From: Phlegmacium glaucopus
Lineage: Eukaryota > Basidiomycota > Agaricomycetes > Agaricales > Cortinariaceae
NCBI GenBank assembly: GCA_015039465.1
Contig: MU130546.1
Span: forward strand, 91,444-155,443
Reading direction: 5' to 3'
Length of the DNA: 64,000 nt
The notes beneath the pieces were generated by a model. That model was not told the origin of the DNA, did not search any database, and was given only the letters and a program-made list of their open reading frames with translations. The position numbers and the translations under genes are program-made. Of the stretch, positions 1 to 9,585 are shown in pieces (the first letter of the stretch is position 1; each line of letters starts with the position of its first letter).

Positions 1-948
1 CATAGGACACCTATGACCCACTACAGTGATTTCTGCTGCACATAGTGTAGATTTATGCCCAGAGAATGTACCTCCACAGTACTTCATTCTCTGCACAACT
101 CTATTGATATTCTGAAAATGCTCCCAGACAAATCTCCTAATACCAGGATTTTCTGGAATCATTTCATAAGAACCATCTTTCATTACATATCTTGATTTAG
201 GACCTTTTATTGGCACATCATCAATATATGGAACTGTCACATCTGGAATTTCTGGTTGCAGAATAAATGTAACATCATCATGAAATATTGGTACTGAATT
301 TGTCCAACCCATTGGTAAAGTCACCAATCTCAATGCTCCAAAAGGTGTTTGAAATGTTGTTAGATCTCTAGAACCCTCTGCTAAAGTTCTTTCATCATAG
401 CCAACATATAAGTCAAACATCCCTCCACAAGCTCTTCCTGCAAATTGTGCTGCTAACATTTCTGTTGCAGGTGGTACCCCTGAATGTGCTATTGTAACTT
501 CATTCAAAGGCTCCAAGCTATGCACTAACCGCAAGCTTTTTCCATCTTTCTTCAAAACACAGAACCATCTTGATCTGTAAGAAGAATTTGAAGGTTCATA
601 CACTCCTGCCTCCAATTTCACTTTGATAATCCTACAGATTTCTGGATACAATCCTGGTGGTATAGGTATATTTTTCAACACCCATGGTTTATGTGGAACC
701 ACTGGAATATCAATTGGTGGAAAGAAGTCTTCCCTAAATTTTCCTCTTTCTATGTCATCCCAAGCAAAACCATAACTCTGCAACATCATAAAATGGTGCA
801 TCAACTTCTTTTCTTCTGCAAGTAGGAAATCTCCTTCATGCACTTTGTCAAACTGCTCTTTTCTCTCTTGGGTATATCTTCCTGTGGGTACAAACATGCA
901 TGGTTTGGACGTACCCACACCCATACTGAGCAGATTCTAGTTGCACCA
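1..948 (-). pseudogene. Ty3/gypsy reverse transcriptase fragment, cut by window edge
   Basis: Read leftwards, one frame is open from a TAG at 949-951 to the window edge (about 316 codons). It matches the start of the polymerase of a basidiomycete Ty3 lineage: a pre-RT stretch with LMHHFMMLQSYGFAWDD, then PPGLYPEICRIIKVKLEAGV, then YRSRWFCVLKKDGKSLR and TTFQTPFGALRLVTLPMGW. The catalytic box is YIDD in PYIDDVPIKGP near 210-240. It ends at the edge inside the conserved KYCGGTFSGHK region. This lineage differs from the two full Ty3 elements further on, which have YMDD and a KSPMASPFF entry motif. Family similarity peters out near 905-930, where a plus-strand KDZ-related gene begins, so the copy is 5'-truncated and chimeric at that joint. 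No LTR is visible. Family call is firm; function is not expected. Confidence 0.85.
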
Positions 949-1476
949 TGTGGGATGATAATTGCCCGAGAAACATTTTATTTTGCAGAGGCCATTCCTT
1001 CTGTCATTGTGAGCAAGTTTCTCTTCACTGGCACAGTCTAACATCATTTACTACCAATAACACAGGAAATGATCAAGAGGACGTATCATGGAGGGTTCAT
1101 GCCAAATCATATTATTTTCGACAACAATTGCACAGTTAAGAAGCATGTAAAGGACAATTCTGATTTCAACAATGTTGGCCTTGCGGTGGATGTCTTTCAT
1201 TTTGAGAACAAGCATGCTGAATCTGATGAGTTCTGTCAAGCAAATTGTGACCCTTCAAAATTTCCTAAACTTCGAGGAAAGGATGGGAAGGGGTGGTTCT
1301 TCAACACTTCCATTGCTGAGCAAACCAATGTATGGTTGGGAGGCTTCCATTCTATCTGCCGTGAGATGTCCATTGACAAGTACAAATTTTTCCTTGATGA
1401 AATGATTATGATAAGGAACAGGTGGACAAAGGAAAAGCTTGTGAGGGATAAAAAAGAGCCCAGATTGTGGGGATGA
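931..1476 (+). pseudogene. KDZ-transposase-associated CxC6-like gene fragment
   Basis: Two pieces join across a likely 57-bp intron (1009-1065; GT donor at 1009, CACAG acceptor ending 1065). The first ends ...VAPCGMIIARETFYFAEA and PSVI; the second begins EMIKRTYHGGF. The phase is exact and the splice restores one frame. The downstream part has the spaced Cys/His pattern NNCTVKKH, VFHFENKH, EFCQANCDP, then SIAEQTNVWLGGFHSICREM and KYKFFLDEMI. This is the signature of the 'CxC6-like cysteine cluster associated with KDZ transposases' proteins that are abundant in Agaricomycetes. The reading frame ends at TGA 1474-1476. The 5' part is missing: upstream sequence is Ty3 polymerase on the other strand. 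It is probably the C-terminal remnant of a KDZ-type DNA transposon cargo gene. Confidence 0.72.
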
Positions 1477-1719
1477 ATTGCATAAAATAGATTAATGAGC
1501 TCTAAGTACAGTAGAAATCAACAGAATTTTATTATACATACAAATCAATGACAATAATACAACTAGAAGGATGAGGAACGAGAACCTGGCAGTCACATGA
1601 AGCCTCAATGGTAGGAAGAAACAAATACTAAGAACCTAATCATAAATACTCTGGCTACTGGAGTCAGAAGTTTCATCACACGAAGAGATCTTGCTTCCTT
1701 CTTCATGATTCTCAATGCA
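1477..1719. other. Short spacer / 3' flank of the interrupted gene
   Basis: AT-rich sequence between the KDZ-related remnant and the stop of the minus-strand gene that follows. It probably contains the 3' untranslated end of that gene. No open frame or repeat was recognised. Confidence 0.5.
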
Positions 1720-2767
1720 TCATGCATGATGTGCTTGACGTTGACGTGCAGCACATAAAGGGGCATTCTTCAGGGGGACATGAGCAGCAAATGCAGACCA
1801 AAGGCCTCCTGGGTTATATCCAAAACCTTCAAATAGGTCACGGTCTTCCTGACTAGCAACATCCCACTGACCCTTGGCATCATAGTAGGTGGACGACTGT
1901 ACAAATTTTTGGGCCACAATTGATTCAAAGATTTGGGCAATTGTCTTTCCAGATGGAGGAAATCTACAGGCATCCAATATGTGGGCAACATCTACAACAT
2001 GGTAATCCGACGGCCATTTCTTCTTAGCTGGCGTAGAGGTAGGGGCTTCCTGCTTGATGGATGGTGGCGAGGACAAGAAATCGGTGGCAGAAACAGGATG
2101 ATAGTGTCGATGAGCCAGAGGTGTGTTGAAGGAGGCTTCACCGTCTGAGTCTGTGAGTTCCAGAACCTTAGCAGGAGATGGTGATAATGATGATACAGAG
2201 ATGGGAGAATGAGTGTGAGTAGTTTGATGGATAACCTGTGAGGATGGTCCAGGGGTATGAGATGGTCAAGACCTTTTGGATGAACCACAAGCAATGTTGG
2301 TGGCAGGGCGCTTACGTGAAACTATGGGTGCATGGGCCGCAACTGTCTCCAAAAACCTCTTTTCACCTTTTGCCTTGACACTTGCACAGTCGCATTGCAG
2401 ATCATTTCAAATGTGGGGAATGGCAGTTGACTGAGGGCTAATAAATGTTGACAAATCCCAACAAATATTCACGTCAAGTGCTTTGAGGAGGATTTCTGGC
2501 TGACTGGACTGACATGACATGATTGACTTTGACCTTCTCCCATAATTTTTGTGTGCAGTTATAGACCTTGAACCATGGCTTATCAGGTACCAAATCAAGG
2601 CCTACATCGCCAAGGACAGAGGCCTTGAGCACAAAATTAGGCCAAATGAAATCCCCTTGGAACTTGCAGGACTCAGGCTCAGTATCGTCCTAAAAGAAAC
2701 TAAGCATAGGTTATAAATACCACCAAAATAAACTTACCAAAAGCCATGCACAAACAGTGACTTCATG
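1720..2767 (-). pseudogene. 3' part of a GRF-zinc-finger family gene interrupted by Ty3-A
   Basis: Minus-strand reading continues a gene whose 5' half lies at 9586-10660. From 2767 down: ten codons, then an intron (donor GTAAG at 2737, acceptor near 2693), then a conserved block CKFQGDFIWPNFVLKASV and DLVPDKPWFKVYN. A Ser/Thr/Pro-rich linker follows, and the C-terminal block has KKWPSDYHVVDVAHILDACR. The order (zinc finger, Cys/His box, 'W-P-x-F' block, linker, WPSD block) is that of a repetitive hypothetical family I know from Agaricomycetes; its function is unknown to me. The frame has a TGA in the linker (KRS-stop-PSHTP) and weakly supported joints at 2400-2600. Stop at 1720-1722. Almost certainly non-functional because of the 6.8-kb insertion. 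Confidence 0.6.
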
Positions 2768-3148
2768 TGTTACAACTTTGAACGATTCAGGGTTACTGAT
2801 CATTAACAATTGTTTACTATGTCGGTTTCGAGTATCAATCTGTAGACTTGCGCTTCGTAGACTTGTAAAGGCCTAGAGCAGCGGTTGTCTTTGAGAGAGA
2901 AGTAGAGTATAAGATCGTCTATTAAAGACTAGGTAAAGAATGAAGTACAAAGTATGTAAGTTTATATACAAGGACGAGGAATGAAAGGCATGAGGTAAGA
3001 GTATGTAAAACATGTGTTTGACACATGTATGAAAAGTGAACTGTAACAGCATGTAAGTGAAACAATGAACATTGCATGGAGTGCGCATGTGTGATAATAG
3101 AAAAGAAAATGAAAAGAGTGCGTACGCAGCGTGTATACAATCATAACA
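2768..3148 (-). repeat. Ty3-A 3' LTR (381 bp)
   Basis: Left copy, which is the 3' LTR for the minus-strand element. It begins TGTTAC and ends CATAACA. It differs from 9200-9580 at 8 sites, all within about 25 nt of an LTR end. Next to it (3149-3163) is the polypurine tract. Confidence 0.95.
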
Positions 3149-3163
3149 TTACCCCTCCACTAG
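3149..3163 (-). promoter_or_regulatory. Ty3-A polypurine tract
   Basis: On the minus strand the sequence abutting the 3' LTR reads AGTGGAGGGGTAA then TGTTATG. The same purine run ending in GGGGTAA or GGGCTAA abuts the 3' LTRs of Ty3-C and Ty3-B, so it is the plus-strand priming site. Confidence 0.75.
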
Positions 3164-3183
3164 ACTGTTGAAAACTCCTGGTT

Positions 3184-3930
3184 TCAATGACTGTACAATC
3201 TCTTCGCAAGTTGACAATGTTTAAGGACGTGGCCGGGTTCATCGCAGAGGACGCAATGGTTTCGAACCGTTCGCATGGTGTCAAGGGTCTGGAGTCGTAG
3301 ATAATCTTCGTCATTGGGGATGTAAATCGGACTGTCTTTGGAGCTGTTGCTTTCTGAAATAGTGTAATATTTAGTCAAAACATTGGAAATCAAGACGTGG
3401 GGAGTGACAGGAAGAACAATCGTGTCAATAGGAACATTGAGGATTGATTTTGCAGACGATGATGGAGGAGAAGGGGTGTCAGAGACTGGTATATTCATCA
3501 CTTGAGGAGTGTTCTTGAAAGGAATTGGAGCCCATTGATGTTTTTGATGATGTTTGATCAATGGTGCAAGTTTCAAGACGAGACCGCCTTCTCTCATGTG
3601 GTCAAAGAGAAGGTTTGTTGTTACTCTTTGTCGTTCAACTTCTTTCTTTAATCATCATATCATCTGTTTGGTTTCAAAGTAGTGACAGAATTGGTTGTTC
3701 AAGTCACTTTGGTCCCAAAGAATGTCTTTGATGGATTTGAGGTTGTTTTCATTTTTAAGTAGAGAGTCGAGTTCATAGGAGTCGAAATATTCAACATTGG
3801 AAAAGATATCGGATTCAACGGAAGAAGGGGAAGAAGAGGAAAGTCGATGTGCATGAGGTCGGTTGAAGTTTGGTGGAAGAGGGCGGACAGTGGGTCGGAA
3901 TCATTTTTCCGTCACTTGAGCTCGGGGCAT
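3184..3930 (-). pseudogene. Ty3-A ORF3: post-pol coiled-coil / zinc-knuckle protein
   Basis: A 248-codon frame starting MPRAQVTEK at 3930 and ending RLYSH-stop at 3184. It carries TGA codons at 3901-3903 and 3652-3657 (two adjacent). The N-terminal part is Pro/Ser-rich, followed by an acidic/helical stretch (YELDSLLKNENNLKSIKDI) and a charged helix around KKEVERQRVTTNLLFDHM. The C-terminus has one retroviral-type CCHC knuckle, CVLCDEPGHVLKHC (C-X2-C-X4-H-X4-C). It lies after the chromodomain, separate from gag and pol. A related C-terminal zinc-knuckle ORF occupies the same place in Ty3-B and Ty3-C. Role unknown; an extra nucleic-acid-binding protein is the simplest inference. Most known Ty3 elements lack such an ORF. 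Confidence 0.7.
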
Positions 3931-3935
3931 TGTTT

Positions 3936-4130
3936 TTAGAGGAAAGGGGAGTTGTTGAGACGAGGGTTGTAGGTTTCAAAGTTGAATTGGGGAAGAATAA
4001 ATTGTTTGTCTCGTTCTTCTTCGAGTTTCTCCCTTATATTCTCCAACTCTGCCGTAATGATCGCCACCTGGTCGATGAATTTCAAAAAATCTTCATCCAG
4101 TAACTTGTGTGCATAGGAAGTGTAACGCAT
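3936..4130 (-). CDS. Ty3-A small coiled-coil ORF after the chromodomain
   Basis: A 64-codon intact frame between the end of pol (4150) and ORF3 (start 3930). It is strongly helical and charged: LLDEDFLKFIDQVAIITAEL then ENIREKLEEERDK. The fossil Ty3-C has a recognisably similar stretch (ILDKDFFNFINQVCETTDEI at about 49540-49620), so the sequence has been kept in this lineage rather than being a chance frame. It could be a separate small protein or an N-terminal exon-like piece of ORF3; the two frames differ by one base. Function unknown. Confidence 0.5.
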   Translation of the reverse strand: MRYTSYAHKLLDEDFLKFIDQVAIITAELENIREKLEEERDKQFILPQFNFETYNPRLNNSPFL

Positions 4131-4149
4131 GTTGAGCTTCTGTGATTGA

Positions 4150-7100
4150 TTAGAGTTGGTGATGTTGTTTATAGTTCGTCAACAAGTCGCCGTCATCTGA
4201 AAATGCTTCTTCATTTTCCCATGATGCTTCGGAGATCGGATATCCTTTCCACTTGATGTAGTATTGGATGTTTTGTCCTTGTCTTCTGTGTTTTAGAATG
4301 GTTTCAATTTCATAAACTTCTTCGCCTTCAAGTAGTTCGGGAGGTGGTCTGTCAAAGTTTTCTCCATAGACGTCATTTTCTTTATAGGGTCGGAGTAAGG
4401 ATGCATGGAAGACATTGTGTATCTTCCATGAGGAGGGGAGTCGTAGTTCATAAGTGATCGGTCCTAAGATTTCTGTGATTTTGAAAGGTCCTTCGTGTTT
4501 TGGGGCCATTTTCTTGTGGTACAACATTTTGAGGTTACATGAGTCTAACCAAACTTTCTGTCCCTTCTTGAACGGGATGAAATTCAATCATCTTCATTCT
4601 GAAATGCATGTGCGAGCAAGTTCATGTGCAGTGAGGGCTTGTTCTTGGTTCTTGATCAGTGTCTTCATTTTATCTTCAATCGATGGGTATTTCGTGTTTT
4701 CGAAAGATAAGGGGATCACAATAGGAGATTCTCCAAACATAAGTTTGAATGGAGTGTGTAATTGGTCAGTGTGTCTTCGGTTGTTGTGTGTGAATTCCAG
4801 TGTATTCAAGGCGATCGGCCATTCTTCTGGATGAGATGCGCAATAAATTGATAGGTTGGCTTCAATTTCTTGGTTCGTTCGTTCAGTAGCTCCATCAGTT
4901 TGGGGATGATAAGCTGTAGAGAGGGAAGATGTGATCCCAAGTAGTTTCAAAAGCTCTCTAAACAATTGAGAAGCAAATTGAGGTCCTCGGTCAGATAACA
5001 ATCGGCCGGGTAATCCAAATCTTTTGTAAAGATTTTCAAGTAAAAGTCGGGTGGTCTCTTCGGCGGTAATCGTTTTGTTGCAAGGTAGGAGAATTACCCC
5101 CTTCGTAAGACCTTGGTCAACCACGGACAAGATAGAGTCGTATCCTTTGGCAGGTGGTAAGTCGGTGATGAAATCCATAGAGCAATTGGCAAATGGTTGT
5201 GTCGATTTTGCTCTTCTGTCAATTTTAAACTGTTGACAAGTTCTGCATCCTTGGACATAGTTCTTCACGAAGGTTCGGAGTCCAGGCCACCAATAATGTT
5301 GTCGTACTGCATTATAGGTTTCGAGTTCACCAGGGTGTCCAGCCGTTTCCGGATCGTGGAACATTTTGACTATGTCCCTTCGTAGTTCAAAGTCTTTTGG
5401 AATATAATTCTTTCCTTTGTAGAAAAGTACCCTTTTTCCTTCAAATTCTTCTGTTGTCCATCCGTTCAGATCTTTCTGTGCAGAGGATCCGGTGTCCAGT
5501 AGTAATTTTATTGCTTCAGCAGCGTCGAGATCTAAATCATCAGCAGAAGCAATTTGTTCTTGTAAGTTGGTGTCGATGAGATTTAGGAAAAGACTATCGG
5601 GAAGTAGAATGATGTCTTCGTTATCATTGTCTTCTTCAGGACAATGATCAGGTCGTCGAGAGAGAGTGTCAGATTGTATCATCTTGTTTCCAGCCAGGTG
5701 AACAAGTTTCACATCGAATTCGGAGAGATATAATGCCCATCTCACTTGTCTTCGGTTCAGTTTCTTTGCTTCTCGGTAATATGTCAAATTCTTGTGGTCT
5801 GACAATATAACCATCGTATGAGAAGATCCTTGAATGTAATGTCTCCATTCTTGGAGTCCACGAATGATTGCAAGCAATTCTCTGTCATAAATTTCATAAT
5901 TCCTCTCAGTAGGGGAAAATGTTTTTGATATCAAAGAGACTGGGTGTCTGTCTCCGTTCAAGTCCAATTGTGTGAGGACTGCACCTGATGCATATTTTGA
6001 TGTGTCGCATTCGATCTGGAAGGGTTTTGTATGATCTGGCATCATAAGAACCGGTTCTTCTGTGAATCGTTTCTTCAAGGTGTCAAATGTGTCTTGGCAT
6101 TCTTGTGTCCATTCAAATGTTTTATTCTTCTTCAAAAGATTGTTGAGGGGTCCAGCGAGTTCCGAGAATTTCTTGATGAATCTCCTATAGAAATTTCCAA
6201 ATCCAAGGAACGATCGTACTTCTTTGATGGTGGTAGGGGTGGGCCAGTCTCTGATTCCTTTGAGTTTTGTGGAATCCATAGAGACCTTACCTTCTTCAAT
6301 GATCATTCCGAGATACTCAATCTTCTTCTTGTTGAATTCGCATTTCTTCGGTTTCAAGTAGAGGTCATGTTCTCGTAGACGTTGTAGGACCTTCTTTGTG
6401 ATTTCTTCAAGATCTTTTTCACAAGTTGCAAAAATCAAGATGTCGTCCATATAGACAATGACATAGTCGCCTTCAATGAGATCTTCAAAAATTGAATCCA
6501 TCATCGCCTGGAATGTAGCCGGGGAGTTGCACATGCCAAAGAACATAACTGTCAGCTCGAAAAGTCCTCTGTTCATTTTGAATGCTGCTTTCCACTCGTC
6601 ACCTTTCTTGATCCAGACATTGTTATAACCTCTAAGGACATCAAACTTGGTGAAACAAGTTGCGCCTTTCAGTTTGTCCATAATTTCAGAGATCAAAGGT
6701 AGGGGGTAAGCATTTTTGACTGTGTGTTCATTCAAATATCGGTAATCTTGGCAGGGTCGTAACTTTCCATCTTTCTTGGAGATGAAGAAGAAAGGAGATG
6801 CCATCGGTGATTTCAATTTTCAAATGTATCATCATTCGAGGTTTTCTTTGAGGAATTTGTCCAGTTCGGTTTGTTCTTCCGGGGTGAGATTGTAATTCTT
6901 GAAGGATTTTGGTTCAAATCCAGGTTTCATCTCAATTTTGTGATCCCAGGGCCATTCGTCAGGAAATCTGTCTGCTTTCTTTTCATCGAATACATCAAGG
7001 AATTCGTGATATTCTTTTGGAACCAGTTTTTCAACTGGAATATCTTCCTTTTTGTTGTATTTCTGTGCAAGTGTTTGGGATGCAGAGGTTTTCGCGTTGA

Positions 7101-7734
7101 TCCAAATGTCATCGTCCATTTCACCAGTAATAAAAGAGATGAGTAACAATAATTTGTCATCATCTAGAGGATTCAGTGTAGAATTCATGTATTCTTCTTC
7201 GTCATCTTCATCAGTAATTGAAGATTTTGGGTACTTCGGGAATTCTTGTTTCGGGGTGTCTGTATTCATTTTATGCTTAAAGAAGTGCTGTTTGCCAGTG
7301 TCTGTTTCTTCGTTTCTCCAGGAGAATGCTCCAGTTTTCCAATTGATTTCCAGGTTGGTTTCTTGTAACCAAGGGAATCCGAGGATAATCTTCTGCTTTC
7401 CGAGTCCTGTGACTAAGAGTCATTCCGTTTTCCGTTGTCCATTTACAATAAGATCAAGATTGATGTATGTCTTGATAGTTCTGCATTTGTTGGGTGTTCT
7501 GTCCACGTTAAAGACCTTCAGTGGTTCGTCCAGTTTTTCGATTTTGAATCCAGATTTTCTTGCATAGTTCTGGTCAATAAACTTTCCTCCAGCTCCAGTG
7601 TCTATGAGTCCTTGGGTTTCGATGTCTTCCTTACTCAATGTCTGGTCTACAATAATGATGGGAACAGAGATTGAATTGTTTGTTATCGTAGCACTACAGA
7701 CAGAGTAAATATCAAGACTAGGAGAGACTTGCAT
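4150..7734 (-). pseudogene. pol: Ty3-A pol: protease, RT, RNase H, integrase, chromodomain
   Basis: One continuous frame of about 1,195 codons from MQVSPSLD at 7734 to the stop at 4150, broken only by six TGA codons (7420-7422; 6832-6834; 6829-6831; 6820-6822; two at 4588-4593). Domains in order: aspartic protease (GLIDTGAGGKFID, then IILGFPWL); RT ([31 protein letters not shown], catalytic VYMDDILIF); RNase H ([24 protein letters not shown]); integrase zinc finger (GHPGELETYNAVRQHY ... CRTCQQ) and DDE core (SMDFITDLPPA, LLSDRGPQFAS, TNQEIEA); GPY-like region KKGQKVWLD; C-terminal chromodomain (YEIETILKHRRQG, YYIKWKGYPISEASWEN). The pol frame is -1 relative to gag. A TGA-free copy would look functional; this one needs readthrough. 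Confidence 0.93.
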
Positions 7735-7751
7735 TGAGGAAGCTCTCCTTT

Positions 7752-9122
7752 TTAAAAACCCTCATCATCCGCCTGCTTGAAGAACTCCTCTTTGTCGTCT
7801 TTGTCCATCTTTGCCATCAAGGCTCGGATGTGGGAGTGCAATTCTTTTCCCTTCATCTTCTTGATTTCGGGAACTTCTGGCTTCTTCTGCCAGTTCTTTG
7901 TCGTGTTCTGGTTTGAATAAGAGGCTGTCTTTGTGCAGTCTCTGGATAAATGTCTGGGCTGTTTGCATTTGAAGCAAAGCCCCTTCCTCATTGCATTGTT
8001 TCATTCATCCATGGACATTGTGTCAACATCCATTGCGTTTGGGTCTTTCTTCTGGAAGTTCCACTTCCTACCCTGTGGGTTCGAGTTCTTATTTGTTTGA
8101 CCAGTTTTGTTCTGGTTTGCGTTTCCTTGGGAAAAGGAATTCATCATCCTTTTCCATTGATGGTCAAGGCGTGAAGCCCATTCGTACCATCCAGCAATCG
8201 TCTTTGGTGGTTTTTCCAACGTCATGATTCTTCGTTTTAAAGAGGGGAGGATCGAGCCCTCGAATCGTTCGATGATAGCAATCTCATCTTTGAGACCGCT
8301 CTTCTGGACCAAGATTTTGAATTGAGTGATATGTTCATTGATTGAGGTCTTCTCCTGTCAGAGATATTTCAAATCATTTAGGGCATCGCCCTTTGTGTCG
8401 TATTGTGCAAACAATTCTTCTAGGAGATTGAAGAAGTTTTGAATTGTCCCGAAGTCTGGCTTCATTCTGAGGGTTGTGTTATCAAAAACATTTGCAATGT
8501 ATTCTTCCTTCCATGAGGCCGCTTCGCCATCGTTGAGTAGGGAAAGTACAAAGGCAATCTTTTTCAAATCGTCATCGTAAATTCTGTCATTTATCGTTAG
8601 GTATAGTTTCGTTTCTAGAAGAAACTTTCTTAGTTCTTCTCTTTTGCCGGTGAAGGGCTTCGGCATGTTCAGTTTTATTTCTTTTGCTTCATCGCAAGCA
8701 TTCAGTGGGTTCATTGGTTGATCAACCATCTCTTCAGATTTCGGTGTTGGGGATCGTGTTGGGGTTCGGTTTAGAAGTTCAGCAACTTCTTCTTCTAAAT
8801 TCGTTTCGGGTGGATAAGTCCACGCGTCTGGTTCTGTTCGGGTTTCGGTTGGATCGAAGAATGATTGGAATGGGTTAGATTCTTGTTGTGTAAAGTCAAT
8901 TGGGTTTCTAGATGTGCTGAGTCTGGCAAGTGCCTCTTCTAGCGCTTCTTCTGTTGGTTTGTTTGTTGGTTCGGGAGGAGTAGAAAAATCTCCTTCTGTA
9001 TCGTTCGTAGAATGGGAAGACTGTGATAGTCTGTATGTCCCTCTTCTTCTGTTTCTTGAACTTGACGCCGTTGCTCAGAGGTTTGGGTGTCGATCGGATC
9101 TTTCACCACCAGGTTTCAACAT
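7752..9122 (-). pseudogene. gag: Ty3-A gag
   Basis: A 456-codon frame from ATG 9122 (MLKPGGERSD) to TAA at 7752, interrupted by three TGA codons (9075-9077, 8358-8360, 8001-8003). The N-terminus is Pro/Glu/Thr-rich. The central retrotransposon-gag fold has LRKFLLETKLYLTINDRIYD, ASWKEEYIANVFDN and DFGTIQNFFNLLEELF, followed after the second TGA by AIIERFEGSILPSL and TIAGWYEWASRLDHQWKRM. The zinc knuckle is CFKCKQPRHLSRDC (C-X2-C-X4-H-X4-C) near the C-terminus. The layout matches gag of Ty3-B, including a PNAMDVDT / PNAMDIDT spacer. The gag stop falls in GGG-TTT-TTA sequence where the pol frame (-1) is open; see findings. Structural capsid/nucleocapsid role by family. Confidence 0.88.
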
Positions 9123-9188
9123 TCTGTTTCGGGTTCGTTTCGTTTCAGTTGATTCGCAAGTGTAGAAACTATGCGAGGTCGTGTAGAC

Positions 9189-9199
9189 ACCTAGTCTTT
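9189..9199 (-). promoter_or_regulatory. Ty3-A self-complementary primer binding site
   Basis: Immediately inside the 5' LTR the element reads AAAGACTAGGT (element sense). The transcript contains its exact complement, ACCTAGTCTTT, within the LTR (9356-9366). Eleven of eleven bases pair. No match to the usual tRNA-Met primer motif is seen. This is the geometry of Tf1-type self-priming. Confidence 0.8.
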
Positions 9200-9580
9200 T
9201 GTTACGACTTCAAATGATTCAGGTTTACTGATCATTAACAATTGTTTACTATGTCGGTTTCGAGTATCAATCTGTAGACTTGCGCTTCGTAGACTTGTAA
9301 AGGCCTAGAGCAGCGGTTGTCTTTGAGAGAGAAGTAGAGTATAAGATCGTCTATTAAAGACTAGGTAAAGAATGAAGTACAAAGTATGTAAGTTTATATA
9401 CAAGGACGAGGAATGAAAGGCATGAGGTAAGAGTATGTAAAACATGTGTTTGACACATGTATGAAAAGTGAACTGTAACAGCATGTAAGTGAAACAATGA
9501 ACATTGCATGGAGTGCGCATGTGTGATAATAGAAAAGAAAATGAAAAGAGTGCGTACACAGCATGTATACAATCGTAACA
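9200..9580 (-). repeat. Ty3-A 5' LTR (381 bp)
   Basis: Right copy, which is the 5' LTR in element sense. It begins TGTTACGAC and ends CGTAACA on the plus strand. It is followed directly by target duplication TCATG (9581-9585). Confidence 0.95.
9366..9400 (-). promoter_or_regulatory. Ty3-A TATA box and inferred transcription start
   Basis: On the minus strand TATATAAA occupies 9400-9393. The inferred transcript start, taken as the first base of the 11-nt segment that pairs with the primer site, is 9366, so the TATA box lies at about -34 to -27. The spacing is canonical and was not used to define the start, so the two signals support each other. Confidence 0.7.
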
Positions 9581-9585
9581 TCATG

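Larger units (their letters stand above)
2768..9580 (-). mobile_element. Ty3-A: complete chromodomain Ty3/gypsy retrotransposon
   Basis: A 6,813-bp element transcribed leftwards. It has two 381-bp LTRs (2768-3148 and 9200-9580) starting TGTTA and ending TAACA, flanked by a perfect 5-bp target duplication TCATG (2763-2767 and 9581-9585). Order in transcription sense: LTR, primer site, gag, protease-RT-RNase H-integrase-chromodomain, a small coiled-coil ORF, a zinc-knuckle ORF, polypurine tract, LTR. The LTRs differ at 8 of 381 positions, so insertion is fairly recent. Even so, gag, pol and the last ORF together carry 12 premature stops, every one TGA, and no clear frameshift across about 5.7 kb of coding sequence. 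Chromodomain plus self-complementary primer site place it in the Tf1/sushi-like chromovirus group (inference from family knowledge). It lies inside an exon of a GRF-type gene. Confidence 0.95.

Noticed and set aside
2873..3144. Minus-strand frames of 60-72 codons in the LTR, repeated at 9305-9591
   Set aside because: They are duplicated because the LTR is duplicated. The sequence is promoter/U3, with no conserved protein features.
4454..4834. 126-codon plus-strand frame within Ty3-A pol
   Set aside because: Antisense of the integrase/chromodomain coding region; no motif of its own.
2768..9580. TGA as a reassigned sense codon in these elements
   Set aside because: Host-type genes in the window end in TGA (TBC gene, sensor gene) and so do the recombinase and other intact frames. 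The TGA positions match Arg codons CGA with a CpG change, which mutation explains without recoding.
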